DNA of 64,000 nucleotides from Scalesia atractyloides (taxonomy: Eukaryota; Streptophyta; Magnoliopsida; Asterales; Asteraceae): positions 52,647,137 to 52,711,136 of the forward strand of contig CAMTDV010000017.1 in the NCBI GenBank assembly GCA_947069175.1, in the 5' to 3' direction. The notes under the pieces were generated by a model. It saw nothing but the letters and a program-made list of their open reading frames with translations, was not told the origin of the DNA and did not search any database. Made by a program: the position numbers and the translations under genes. This document shows positions 33,070-44,812 of this stretch, piece after piece (the stretch's first letter is position 1; every line of letters starts with the position of its first letter).

Positions 33070-35317
33070 ATGTTTTATTGAATATTAACACAGTTACATT
33101 GTCCTCGGAATTTAAAATAAACAAAACAAGTATATTGTTTGTGTTTCTTGTTTTAAGGCATTAAGGTCCACGTCCATCCTAGGTGAAGTATGCAGCAACA
33201 ATCGTCATGTAACAAATCCTGAAACATATGTGAAAACATAGTCAGCATAAAAATGCCAGGGAGAACATAGGTTTTGTGAGTGTCAAAGCTTTAGAACTAT
33301 ATTGCAATACCTCGTCCAACTTCGAGAGTCGATGAGTATAAATCTTGAAATCAAAAAGTGTTTAATATTGCAATATAATCTATCAACTTTACAAGCCAAT
33401 ATAAGTAAATCAAAACCTTGTAGCCATGAATCTTGACTGAAAACATTTATTTCATAAATTTGAGTTGTAAATCATCTTATAAGTAAACTATGTATGGTTT
33501 ATATCTTTAAATAAAAATTATTGTGTAACCTTGTTCAAAAATAACCATTCGACCATTGATCGTGTCATAACCAATTGTTCATTGTCCTTGTCATAAACCA
33601 TTGTTCATTGTACTTGTCATAAAACATTGTTCATTGTCCTTGTCATAAACCATTGTCCATTGTCCTTGTTTTTAATTGTGAAAACTTTTGGTCGTTCTTA
33701 ATGAATACATTCAAGCCTTTGTTGACTCGACTATACCCCAAGGGTATCTTTAATAGATCCTAAAAGATCTCTTTAACAAGACTAACAAATCAACGAATGA
33801 TTTGTTAATCATAAACAATTTCTATCATTCCCCAAACTACCCACCAAATCCAGTGAATAGCCTAGTAATGGGATTGTCAATCCTATGGTACCATAACTTA
33901 CTACTGGGTGGCATAACAATGTTAATGAATGTCCTTCGTACCATGGTTAACGCACCAACAAGTTGTATCACATTATTGAAACCATATTGTTATAAAAACC
34001 ATAGTATTTGAACATTGAAAACAACTTAGCACATATGAATCACCCCAAAACATTTGCAAAACATAAAAGAGGGGAGCAATGTACTCTCCTAGGATTTGCG
34101 GATAATCCTTGTGTGAGTGTGTGAAGAAAGCCCAAGATCAAGGAATCAAGTGTTTCCTAATGAGTCGGATAACATGTAAATAAGTCGGGACAAAAATGGA
34201 AGAATCGGATAAAATGAGACTTTATAAACCCAATGAGTGTTGGAACTCATATGAAATGGTTTAATAAAGTTAACATTTTGATTTGGAAAGGTTCCTAAGT
34301 GCTTTTGACCCGTTATGACTCGTTAAGGTAGTTTACGCTACTTTAACGGATCATTAGCGTAAACGTGTGATCAGATGGTTAGATATCTGTTATGGTAAGT
34401 CCTATATGCCAAAACATGTTTGGTTATGTTATAACATTAGTGTATAAGTCAAAATGTTGATTACATATGCTTAAAGTTGATTAATGCGCAAAAAGGGCAT
34501 TTCGGTCATTTATAAATGCATAACTAGCGACATAGCATAACACTAACCAAACGTCGTGACCATAAGGTATAACCTCATAGGGTTATTACCAATTCAACTA
34601 TGGTTACAAATATGTATTTGGTTGGGTTCAAAGAACAACCATACGTGTCGGATTCGAAAGTCAAAGCGGTGGTCAAAACCGTTCAACAAACGATCCTAAA
34701 CAAGCACTATACTAAAAGTGATGAGTTATACATTTTAAACATATCTAGCTAAGTTTATAAAACTTATTTGGTATCAACATAAAGTGTTTTGATACCCAAA
34801 AATAGTTCCGTCATATAATGCGCATTTTACGCATTATTGACCAAAACTTTGACTCATCACTACAACTAGTAAACGTGGTAATCAGTAGGCATGATCACTA
34901 TGGGTCATAACCATCATGATCACGATCACGTTGCAAAGTTCAATTGGACTTTGATTTGACCAATTCATGGTCAGAATTAAAAGTCAAACATAAGTCAAAC
35001 TGTTTGATTTTTAGCTCAAATATGCTAAAAGAATTGAATCAAAACATGAATAGAATACTTACAACCCAAAGTAGCCAAGGAATCACAGAGGAAAGCCCCA
35101 AAAGTGGTTGCAACTTCAGATTATGGCAGATGAGAACAAGGGAGAAGGTTGCAAAAGTTCAAATGGCTAAATCCCCATGCTATTTATAGTTGAATTGAAG
35201 TTATAAGAGCATTACATGTGTCCATGAGTCATCACAGAGTTGGATTAGTGTCATAATACTTGTTAGATGCAGAAGAATGGGTGGCAAGTTCGAAAGATTA
35301 GTGTCCAAGGCATTAAA
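33070..35317 (-). repeat. Element I LTR, partial
   Basis: Collinear with the A LTR from about 4220 to 6540 (for example CATATGAAATGGTTTAA and AAAACATAAAAGAGGGGA), in the same orientation. Its first ~100 bases and the primer site were lost at the copia junction, and its far part is displaced by element C, which starts at 35318. A 28-bp minirepeat (CATAAACCATTGTTCATTGT) lies at 33565-33670. The TATA hairpin found in A and B is absent here. Confidence 0.75.
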
Positions 35318-37685
35318 TGTGACATATGTGCTTTCTAATCTTTGTATTGTATTCGACAGTGTTATATCAATAAAATTTTGTGTTGCATTTTATGAGTTTT
35401 GTATATTTACTTATGACATTTGTATATTTTTAATCCATGTTCAAATCCGATCCTTTAAACATTTTTGGATGTGAAATCGCAAACCGTTACATAAATTTAA
35501 TCAGTTTAATGCAACGTATAGTCCGGAATAGTGGCATAAGCTTTACATACCTTAATAACCTTTACATAACTTAGAATTAAGTTTTGAAGGGTTTAGTATG
35601 TCAAAAACAAGATTATTTGATCACAGGGACTATTTGCGACAAACTTTGAAAGTCTGCCGATTCTCGTAGCAACGCATACTCCGGAACAAGGTCACAAGCT
35701 TAACATACCTTAAATAACCTTTACATAGCTTATAAATAAGTTTTGAAGGGTTTGGTATGGCAAAATCACACTTTTGTAACTTCAGGGACTATTTTGCAAA
35801 CTTAGCAAAACTATGTCTTTTCGTGTACTTCGCTATCCGGAACATGTTCGGTCATCCAAAAATTTTTGTAATCATTAACTATCATATCTTGATGATTGAA
35901 TGCAAAAATATCATTTGTTACGCATGTACGGTCGTTTGCGCGTTCGTTATGATTTTCGTCGTAATTAACCGAAAACCGCAACCGTATGACCAAACGAACC
36001 GACATCCGGAATATTTTTTAGCACATTTCATGTTCCCTATACTTTGTTTATGGAGCTTTGAAATCAGGTAAACGAGTGTCAGAAGTGCCCGAAATGCGAC
36101 GAAACGATGCAGGGGCCTGTTCTGCCATTTTATGAAAGTTTGCCTAGGTCACAGGCTTACGGACCGTAAGCCATAACACCATACGGTCCATAAGGACCTA
36201 CCCAGCTCACAGAAATAGTTGTTAACAGCCTGTTTGTTTTAGGAAACTAAGCATTCGAACATGATCTCCCTTCCTCTGCATTTGACACCTATTTGGACAC
36301 TGATCAAGCCCCAAACACCTGGCATAACACTTGTGAAGATTTGGTGAGTTTATGATCATTATAAATACCAAGTTCACGCCATTTTTGAACTCTTTAATTA
36401 CCTTCTTGCAACAACCTGCCTTTAATCCGAATTTGCAACTTCCTTGGGGCTTTTCTCTGGTGTTCTTGATCTTTCCTTGTGTTGTAAGTGTTCCACTCTT
36501 GCTATGTTCAATTTCTATAGCTTAATTTGACTAAAAATCAAGCTGTTTGACTTCTGTTTGACTTTTAGTTTTGATCTTGAATTGATCAAGATAAAGCTCA
36601 ATTGAAAGTTTCATTATGATGGTAATCAAGGTGGTTATGATCACTAAAAATCATGCCTACTGATTCCCATCATTTCTAGCTATTTTGACAAGATAAAGTT
36701 TCGGACAAAATGCGATTTTAGCGCATTTTGCAACAAATCTATTTTCGGGTATCAAAACAGGTTGTTTTGATGCTAAAATACTTTTATAAACTTGTTTGAA
36801 ACATGTCAAGACTTGTCAAATTCATCACTCTTGTTAAAGTGCTCATTTAGAGTTAAAAAGTCTAGTGGTTTGACCACCACTTTGACTTTTGAATCTGACC
36901 CGTTTGGTAAACTTTTAGACCCGACCAAATACATAATTATGACCATAAGTATATAGGGAATAACCCTATGAGGTTATACCTTATGGTCATGTCCTTCGGA
37001 TAGTGTTATGATAATCAACGGTAATATCCCTTAAAAACGACCAAGATGCCCTTTCGCAAGAAAACCAATTAAACACATATGTAACATAAATTTTAACATA
37101 TAATCTGATCAAATAACATTTTAAACATGTATAAGCATTTAAAACTTATCATGACATGTATCTAACCATCCGAATGCGTAATTATGCAAATGACGCGTTA
37201 AAGTAGCTTAAACTACCTTAACGGGTCATAACGGGTCAAAAGCACTTAAAAATCTTTCCAACTCAGAATGTTAACTTATTAAACCATATCATATGAGTTC
37301 CAACACTCAATTGATTTGTAAGGTCCCATTCTATCCGAATCCTCCGATTTCAAGTTCTGATATTTACATAGTTATCCGTTATAGGACACGCTTGATTTCA
37401 CAGACTCTTGATCTTGGTTTATCTTCCTGAACAAGGACTTTATTGCAATCACATGAGAGTACATAGTCCCCTATGTTACGTTTTCAAATGTTTTGGGGTG
37501 AAACATATTGTGCCTATGTTACTCTCGTGTTTTCATGACTTTATATGCTTTAATTACATAGTACATATACTACATGACTTTCATTGCGTTTGATTTATAT
37601 GTTGATTTTGCATATTTATCACATTGATTTCAAAGAAACTTTTGCGGTATATGTTGACTTAGCATATGAGCACATTGATTTACAT

Positions 37686-38012
37686 TATGTTTACTTGCTA
37701 TGTATGTTGACTGAGCATACTAGTACAATGGTTTTTAAAGACATTTACTTGCTATGTATGTTGACTGAGCATACTAGTACATTGGTTTTCAAAGACATTT
37801 CTTTCTATGTATGTTGACTGAGCATACTAGTACATTGGTTTTCAAAGACATTTACTTGCTATGTGTGTTGACTGAGCATCCTAGTACATTGGTTTCAAAG
37901 ACATTTCTTGCTATGTATGTTGACTGAGCATACTAGTACATTGGTTTTCAAAGACATTTACTTGCTATGTATGTTGACTGAGCATACTAGTACATTGGTT
38001 TTCAAAGACATT
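37686..38012 (+). repeat. Tandem repeat array in LTR of C
   Basis: About six units of 52-58 bp, each containing ATGTTGACTGAGCATACTAG and then CATTGGTTTTCAAAGACATT. The units are near-identical, which points to recent slippage or unequal exchange. A region upstream (37590-37685) holds more diverged half-units. Confidence 0.85.
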
Positions 38013-38477
38013 TTTGCTAAATTGTTCATGACATTTTGGTGCGTTGGAGACTGACTTAATACATTCATTAACATTGATCACGCCGACCGATAGTAAGTTA
38101 TGGTACCATAGGACTTGACAAATCTCGTTCCCGCTTCCTAGGTTTGTTTGGAAGTTTGTTTAGGGAATGACAGAGTCCACTGAAATGGATAGACCTTTGA
38201 CTGATAGGGGTCTATTTGACTGTTACAAGGTTTGAATGTGTTTCCCAACAAATCTGAATACATGTTTAACAATAAAAGCAATGGTTTATAAAATATATCT
38301 TTTGATTATTTCAAAGACGTATTTTATTACAAGACATTTGGTTTATACTTGACTTTTGGTTACACAAGACTTGTTTATATATGACTTTGGTTTACTCGTA
38401 TTACTTTGGTTTAAACAAGACTTTCGATGATGGTTGGTTTATGGCGAGTGATCTAGATAATGTGACGTGTGTAATAT

Positions 38478-38535
38478 GATAAAAGCATGGTGGATACGCC
38501 GATGCTACTTCCTATATATAAGTGCTTTTATTATC
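38478..38535 (+). promoter_or_regulatory. Conserved-loop TATA hairpin in LTR of C
   Basis: Sense orientation. GATAAAAGCA pairs with TGCTTTTAT, and the loop holds GGTGGATACGCC and CTATATATAAG. It is the reverse complement of the copies in A and B, as expected since C is on the other strand. The loop has two changes (GATGC for GCTGG). Confidence 0.62.
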
Positions 38536-39083
38536 TTACATAGTGTGGCATTATCTAAATCATTTCAAACAAAATACAAGACTCGACATATTATATACAA
38601 AGCATGACATTTTATACAGATAAAAGATTTACTTTTAGTTATCTATTCGACCATGCATTACTTCTTGGTATCGTATTGATTTTCAAATGATCTTTATAAG
38701 CGAAACTTTTATGGTTCATGGCTACTTTTGTATTAATTCAAACATTTCCTTACAATAATCAAAGCCATAAAACAACATCACAAAACATATGTTACTCACA
38801 GGCATTTTTATGCTGATGTACTTTATTTTCACATATGTTTCAGGAGCAAATGCTTAAGGTTGATCATGCGTCACATAGGACGGACTTTGGGCTTTAGTAG
38901 CTTAAAAATTGAAGACAATTTAACTTATGTTATGTTTTATATTTAAATTTCCAGACAATGTAAACAATTTCCACTAAATAAAACTTAACTTGTCATGCCA
39001 TGGTTATTGAAACAATAGTTCTGTTACGACACTCCCCGACGATTCCGCCACGGTTTATTGTTTTACGCGGTCGGGGTGTGACA

Positions 39084-39671
39084 GAAAGATTGGTATCAGA
39101 GCCAATGGTTATAGGGAATTAGGTTATTAGTAATGCTTTGACCTAGACTATAACCTTCCTAGGACCCTAACGCGAGATTTCTTACGTTTAGAATTAAAAA
39201 ACGATACAATCACCTATCCTTAGGTGATTACCAAACATAAACACAATTTTCAAAATGATTTTGAAATTAATCATCTATCCTTAGATGATTTGTTTTTGGC
39301 TTAATGCCTTCTATGTTCTCAAAATCTCGTCAAAGTTTGGGTCTCATTAATGTGAACACGTGCAATCCGGAAGGGTGGGTGCCTGTACCTTGAGTTTTCT
39401 GTCTAAGGCTAGAATGTTCGTACAAATCAACTTAATCGGACCAGTCACTCTTACCTGGGAACTCTTGGGGTGAGTGTCCACTTATAGGCTAAAGCATGTC
39501 TTCGTGATACATTATGACGACCCATTTACTTTGATTAGTCATTGTGTGTCATTTGTTTTGAGTAACGAATGAATGACCACCATCCTTACATTTGTCGATA
39601 CTTATTCATCTCATTTTGAGTATTCAGCATTCATCTCACTCGTTTTCTCTCGTGTTTTTCTCTCTTATAGA
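39084..39671 (+). other. Element C 5' leader and primer-binding site
   Basis: The perfect primer site TGGTATCAGAGC at 39091-39102 lies seven bases after the LTR. The leader is collinear with A, B and I in reverse. No coding sequence. Confidence 0.85.
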
Positions 39672-40654
39672 ATGCCTCCTCGACGAAACGTAAATACGGA
39701 CGCCGACATGGCGGCTCTAATCGCTCAGTAGTTTGCTGCAGTGCTTCCAAATCTCATAACTCAGATAAACCAAGCTAACAATAACAACAATGCACCAGCT
39801 GCGTGCAACTTTAAACAGTTAAATTCGGCTAAACCGCTCAAGTTTAGTGGTTCTGAGGGAGAAACTGGGCTCCTACAGTGGTTTGAGAGTCTTGAGAATA
39901 CATTTCGCCATGTTCGATGTCCAAATGAGCGGAAAGTTGAGTTTGCTTCTAGTGTGTTTGAAAAGAGAGCGCTCACGTGGTGGAACGGAGTGATGAGAGA
40001 TAGGGGTGCTGACGTTGCTATGGGTCAAACTTGGGAGGAACTCAGGGCTTTGATAATGAAAGAGTTCTGCCCCCGTCATGAAAAGAGGGCAATCGAAAAT
40101 GAGTTTCATGATCTGAAGCAAGACAGTGGTGAGCATCGTGCGTATACTGACAGGTATGAGGAGTTGAGCTTGTTGTGTCCTGAGTTGGTGACGCCTTTGG
40201 ATAGGGCAATCGAGAAATACATAGATGGTCTTCTTGACCCAGTTCAGGATATTGTCACCGGCAGCAACCCCACTACTGTTAGACAAGCTATTGAGCTATC
40301 TGCGACACTGACTGAATCGCAGATCAAAAAGGGTAAGCTCCATCATAGGGGTGACAAGAAATCATCTGACAAGTCTGAGAAACAAAAGGGTAAGAAATCC
40401 AAAGGGTCGAAGAAGTCTAGGAAGCGTAAGGCTTCTAAGAACTTTGTTGTCACTACTCAGCCCAATCCAACTGCTCCTAATAAGCCTGCTCCACCTCCTG
40501 TGAAGAAACAGTATGTCGGCACTGCACCTTTGTGCAACAGATGCAACGGTCACCACCAACCTCAGTTACCATGTCGTGTTTGTACAAATTGTAGGCGAAC
40601 TGGCCATCTGGCCAACACATGTCGGTGTCCTCCTGCTCAGAACCAAGTCGCATA
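39672..40654 (+). pseudogene. Element C Gag
   Basis: The start ATG at 39672 (MPPRRNVNTDADMAALIAQ) is chosen by comparison with A, B and I. A TAG at 39729-39731 interrupts it 19 codons in. From 39741 a 304-codon open stretch covers the Gag domain (LLQWFESLENTFRHVRC, ALTWWNGVMRDRG, LIMKEFCPRHEKRA, AIEKYIDGLLDPVQDI). A Lys-rich region and the first zinc knuckle CTNCRRTGHLANTC follow, with a stop after QNQVA. Confidence 0.88.
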
Positions 40655-41771
40655 AAACAATGTTCAGCAGCCAGCCAATCCTGTGCGACCTCATTACCCA
40701 CCAGGATCTTGCTACAACTGTGGGGATCTCACCCACTACGATAACAATTGCCCGAGATTGGCAAATGCAAACCAGGCTCGTGGATGAGCTTTCAATATTA
40801 ATGCGAACGAGGCACTGGCAGATAACAAAGTGGTAAACGGTACGTTCTTTGTTAACAACCATCCTGCTTCTATACTATTTGATTCGGGTGCTGATAGAAG
40901 TTTTGTGTCATCAACATTTGAGCCTTTACTTGCGAAACCAAGAACCAAACTATGAAAGCCCTTGACAGTAGAATAGCCAGTGGTGAACCTCTTATACTCG
41001 ATTCTATCATTCCTGGTTGTCTATTGAACCTTAATAACCATCTTTTTCCTATTAACCTCACACCAATGCAACTTGGGAGCTTCGACATTATAGTAGGAAT
41101 GGATTGGTTAACCAAACATCATGCTGAGGTGGTTTGTTTCGATAAGATTCGTGTGCCTCTTCCGTCTGGTGAAATTCTGGAAGTTCGTGGAGAGAAACCC
41201 ATCAGTAATCTTAAACTTATGACTTTTACCCAAGCCCATAAATACCTACAAAAGAATTATGTTGCATTCCTGGCCCATCACATAGAGGAGAAAGGCAAAG
41301 GTAAAACTGTTCAAGATATCCCCGTGGTTTGGGATTATCCTAAGGTATTTCCTGAAGAATACCTGGTTTACCCCCAGTACGTCAGGTTGAGTTTTGCATA
41401 GATCTTGTACCTGGTGCCAATCCTATTGCTAAATCCCCCTACCATCTTGCACCATCTGAGATGCAAGAATTATCAAAGCAGCTTCAGGAGCTTTCAGATA
41501 AAGGATTCATCCGTCCGAGCTTTTCACCTTGGGTGTTCCAGTTCTATTTGTGAAAAAGAAAGACGGGTCTTTTCGTATGTGTATCGATTACCGTGAGCTC
41601 AACAAGCTCACAATCAAGAATCGATATCCCATACCTCCCATTGATGATCTCTTTGACTAGTTACAGGGTGCAACTTGTTTTTCGAAAATTGATCTACGTT
41701 CTGGGTATCAGCTTCGTGTACTCGAGGAAGATATTCCCAAGACTGCTTTCCGCACTCGATACGGTCATTAT
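40655..41771 (+). pseudogene. Element C protease and first part of RT
   Basis: Second knuckle CYNCGDLTHYDNNC, then protease with SILFDSGADRSFVS and IIVGMDWLTKHH, the linker, and RT fingers (MCIDYRELNKLT, FSKIDLRSGYQL-like, KTAFRTRYGHY). Stops occur after NANQARG and after the TKL of protease. Frame changes lie near 41400, 41530 and 41650-41700. The RT is cut at 41771 inside the YGHYEF motif, where the target repeat ATTAT and element D begin. Confidence 0.85.
41767..41771. other. Left target site duplication of D (ATTAT)
   Basis: ATTAT stands immediately before the D LTR and again at 53485-53489 after it. Removing D and one copy brings the RT of C back to a continuous match with its relatives, which confirms the insertion. 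Confidence 0.93.
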
Positions 41772-44606
41772 TGTGACATCCCGGGTTTTTCGGATAACTT
41801 AAACGCGACACTTGTCGAATAAAGTATATGCTAAGTATTAAACGTGTACGAGTTAATGAATACGTGATGTGTGTGATTGTTTTAGTTATAAAATAAGTAT
41901 GGTAAATATGTACACAAACCAAACCAACCCAAGTCCTTGGCCGCGAGATTTAAAACCTTAAACCTCAAGCCATTCTCGGCCAAGTGCAAACCAAACCAAA
42001 CCAAACCAAACATATCTCGGCCGCAAGATCAAACCCAAACCGACCCACCCTAGTTCCTCGGCCACGAATTCAAATCCAAACCGTAACCCTTATCCCTTTT
42101 TGCGTCTATATATACAAACCCCATGCATGTTTCATTGACAACACAAAACCCTAAGGAGAAAGAAGCCGACGGCAGCCTCTTCCTTCTTCAGATCGATCGA
42201 GATCAGCCTCTTGTTCACCTTCTCAATCGCAAACAAACAGCCCTACACTTCCTTCGATCGCGGCAGTTTTCGCTAATCACTTTCCTCGATCGCAACTTTC
42301 ATCACATCCGAATCAATCCTGTCCAAGTCTCGGCCTATTTACCTAGTTATTAAAGGTTAGAATTCAGCATATGTTACAAGATCATATTCGGTTACATGTG
42401 TCTTGATTGTTGTTGTTTTTCCGGATTGAATGATTGCATGAAACGATTGTGTTGTTTTCGGACTATATATGTTTGAATCGGCTGATGTATCATTGTTACA
42501 AGTATGATTGTTTTCGGAACTTATAAGTTTGCCAAGTATGTTTGAATGAAAAGTTAGGCTAGCCGATTTGTTAATGATGTTTACATTGGATGGTTGTTTG
42601 AAAATCTGAAATCATAAGCTTTGTTTGTTCATAAAAACTAGAGTTATGAACTAGGGTTTTGCATAGATATGTTATTAGTATTGATCCATGACTAGGAAAC
42701 CGGTTCATGATCGCCTAGGTTAATAATAGGAACGGTTTATGATAATGATATGCTGAAACAGTTTGCTGAGTAATAGTTACAGCCGACTTCATCTGGCTGT
42801 AACTCGGTCATTAGTTGTCGAAAAACGGATTTTCTGATGTCTAGAACGTAGAGATTTGAATAACGAATCTAATGGCACTGGATTCATAATTTTCTAAAGT
42901 CGATATTTTTAAAGGGCCAAATAAGTTCAGTAACTAAAGCTGTGAAAATCCTGAAATTTTGTTAATTGTTTATCGAGTTGGATTTTAAAATCAGTAGGGA
43001 ATTGAGTCATGAATTTTGTACAGCAACTAGTTATGGAAATTTCTGGGCAACTCCAACTGGAATTTTGTTAATTGGACGATCAGTGATTTTTAAATAAATT
43101 CTTCCGTAGACTGCAGTCAGAAAGCGATAAATCTGACTGCAGCCTAGTATATTAATATTTATGGTTAAATGGTAAAGATTTAGGACTTGGAAAATTTATA
43201 TAAATTTCTACAGTATAAATGTCACCTACTGTAAAAATATTGGAATTTTTGGAACGATGGAACTATTTTATAAAAATCTTAGAAAACAGCTGAATTATGA
43301 GTATTAAGATGAAAATTGATAACTTGTGATTGTGTGCACCAAAGTGTTGCATGGATTGAATTATGTTCATGATAAACTGTTTTGATTTTGCATGCATGTT
43401 TGAGTGTTAGATATGTTGTTTGTGTGTATCACTTTGTGCGTAAATTAAGTGTAGAATTTGTATTGGTATGATCACACACTGACTTGAAATCAATTGGTTT
43501 GTTAGGACGCGATTAGCGGTCTCATCCTTTACAACTTCTTTGCTACACTAACCGAGCAAATAAAGGTGAGTTCACGGCCCCTAACTTTATCCGGGTTTTA
43601 AACAACAGGGGGAGAAACATGTATACACTCTTCAAACTCAATCTCTTTACGTTATTCGAATTTAACGTCACATAACTATTCGGTAACTAAGTTAATGTTA
43701 ATGTAATGTTATGGTCACTAAGTAGCTATATTACTTAAGTCCTCGTCAATCTCTCGGATCGTTAGTATTGGGTTTTAATAGCGGGGGAATTATAAGTAGT
43801 ACTACTGGGCCCGACAAGCCCCATCCGAGCTAGTCGCGCTAGCCGACCGGGTATGGTCAACGGGTGAATAATTTGGCCTAACATCGCCATGGTCAGTGAT
43901 AGGCCTGGCAACACGGAGGCACAACAGTCAGCTTCGATCGCGAACTCTTACGTGACATAACTTTAGGCTAGCTACCTATATATGTTAACATTGAACTTAA
44001 TTACGAAACAACTATATTATCCCGGGTTGAGGATAATGGAAACAACAACTTATTATTCCTGAATGGAATAATGGAAACAACAACTATATTATCCTGGGTT
44101 GAGGATAATGGAAGCAACAACTTATTATTCCGGGATTGGAATAATGGAACCAACACGTTATCCCGGGTTAGGGATAACGGGGAAAACAAACTATAACCGA
44201 ACAAACGAATTTATAAAAACCTGTGAACTCACTCATCTTTAATGTTGACACTTGTTTCTTTACATGTTTCTCAGGACGCTAGGAGCTCTAGGTGCACGCA
44301 CATGCATTGAACAAGACATCTTTTATCGAGTCTTATTTATAAATATTGTTTTGGGGTTTTTCATTTGTTTTGGCGTTTGTGTTGGCGCCCGCTTCATTAC
44401 TTATTTATGCTTCCGCTCAACTTTAAAAACCGATGCTTCCGCTAAATATTGGTAACTAATCAAGACAATATAAAATCTACGACAAATGATTTTTGAAAAC
44501 GTATTATCAAATCATATAGTGTCGTTCGACGTACTAGTGTTTCAGATTCTGGTTTGTTCACACGCCTCGCGGTAAAACTCCGCAAGTGGAAATTGAGGGT
44601 GTGACA
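41772..44606 (+). repeat. Element D 5' LTR (2835 bp)
   Basis: TGTGACATCC at 41772 to GGTGTGACA at 44606. Contains TCTATATATAC near 42104-42114 as a TATA candidate and a five-hairpin array at 44016-44178. Short open frames here (42123-42353, 44252-44455) are repeated identically or nearly so in the 3' LTR and have no known domain. Confidence 0.92.
44016..44178 (+). repeat. Five-hairpin array in 5' LTR of D
   Basis: Five tandem stem-loops separated by GGAAACAACAAC-like spacers. Arms: ATTATCC/GGATAAT (44016-44037), ATTATTCC/GGAATAAT (44052-44072), ATTATCC/GGATAAT (44088-44109), ATTATTCC/GGAATAAT (44124-44145) and GTTATCCC/GGGATAAC (44157-44178). Stem changes are matched on both sides. Confidence 0.85.
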
Positions 44607-44812
44607 TATTGGTATCAGAGCCACTAGCTATAGAGAACCAGGTTTGCATTAGAAGTAGACCTAAACTATAGCTGATTTCACGACACTAGACTTAGTTTGG
44701 CACCGAACTATTATATCTTGTTATGCAATATACCACAACTGTGTTATGTAGATTATGCCTTCATAATAAGAAATGAAAACAACTCGTAACTAACTACACG
44801 ACCTAACAGGCA
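44607..44812 (+). other. Element D leader with primer-binding site
   Basis: TGGTATCAGAGC at 44610-44621, three bases after the LTR, complementary to initiator methionine tRNA. A short leader then runs to the first ORF. Confidence 0.92.

Larger units (their letters stand above)
35318..39083 (+). repeat. Element C 5' LTR (3766 bp)
   Basis: TGTGACATATG at 35318 to GGTGTGACA at 39083, followed by the primer site. Landmarks are the perfect palindrome GGCTTACGGACCGTAAGCC at 36154-36172 with a weaker partner at about 36181-36198, a tandem array at 37686-38012, and the TATA hairpin at 38478-38535. If the TATA is real, about 560 bp of R/U5 follow it. The ORFs within it are non-coding. Confidence 0.88.

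Noticed and set aside
37686..38012. CRISPR-like array
   Set aside because: Units are contiguous tandem copies without unique spacers, in a plant retrotransposon LTR.
39761..40286. Minus-strand ORFs opposite C gag, and similar antisense ORFs in D (for example 46528-47049)
   Set aside because: Shadows of the coding strand; low-complexity Val/Leu runs come from AAC repeats in gag.
42123..42353. Short ORF (76 codons) in the D LTR as a host gene
   Set aside because: Repeated nearly unchanged at 50976-51206 only because it lies in both LTRs; no domain is recognised.
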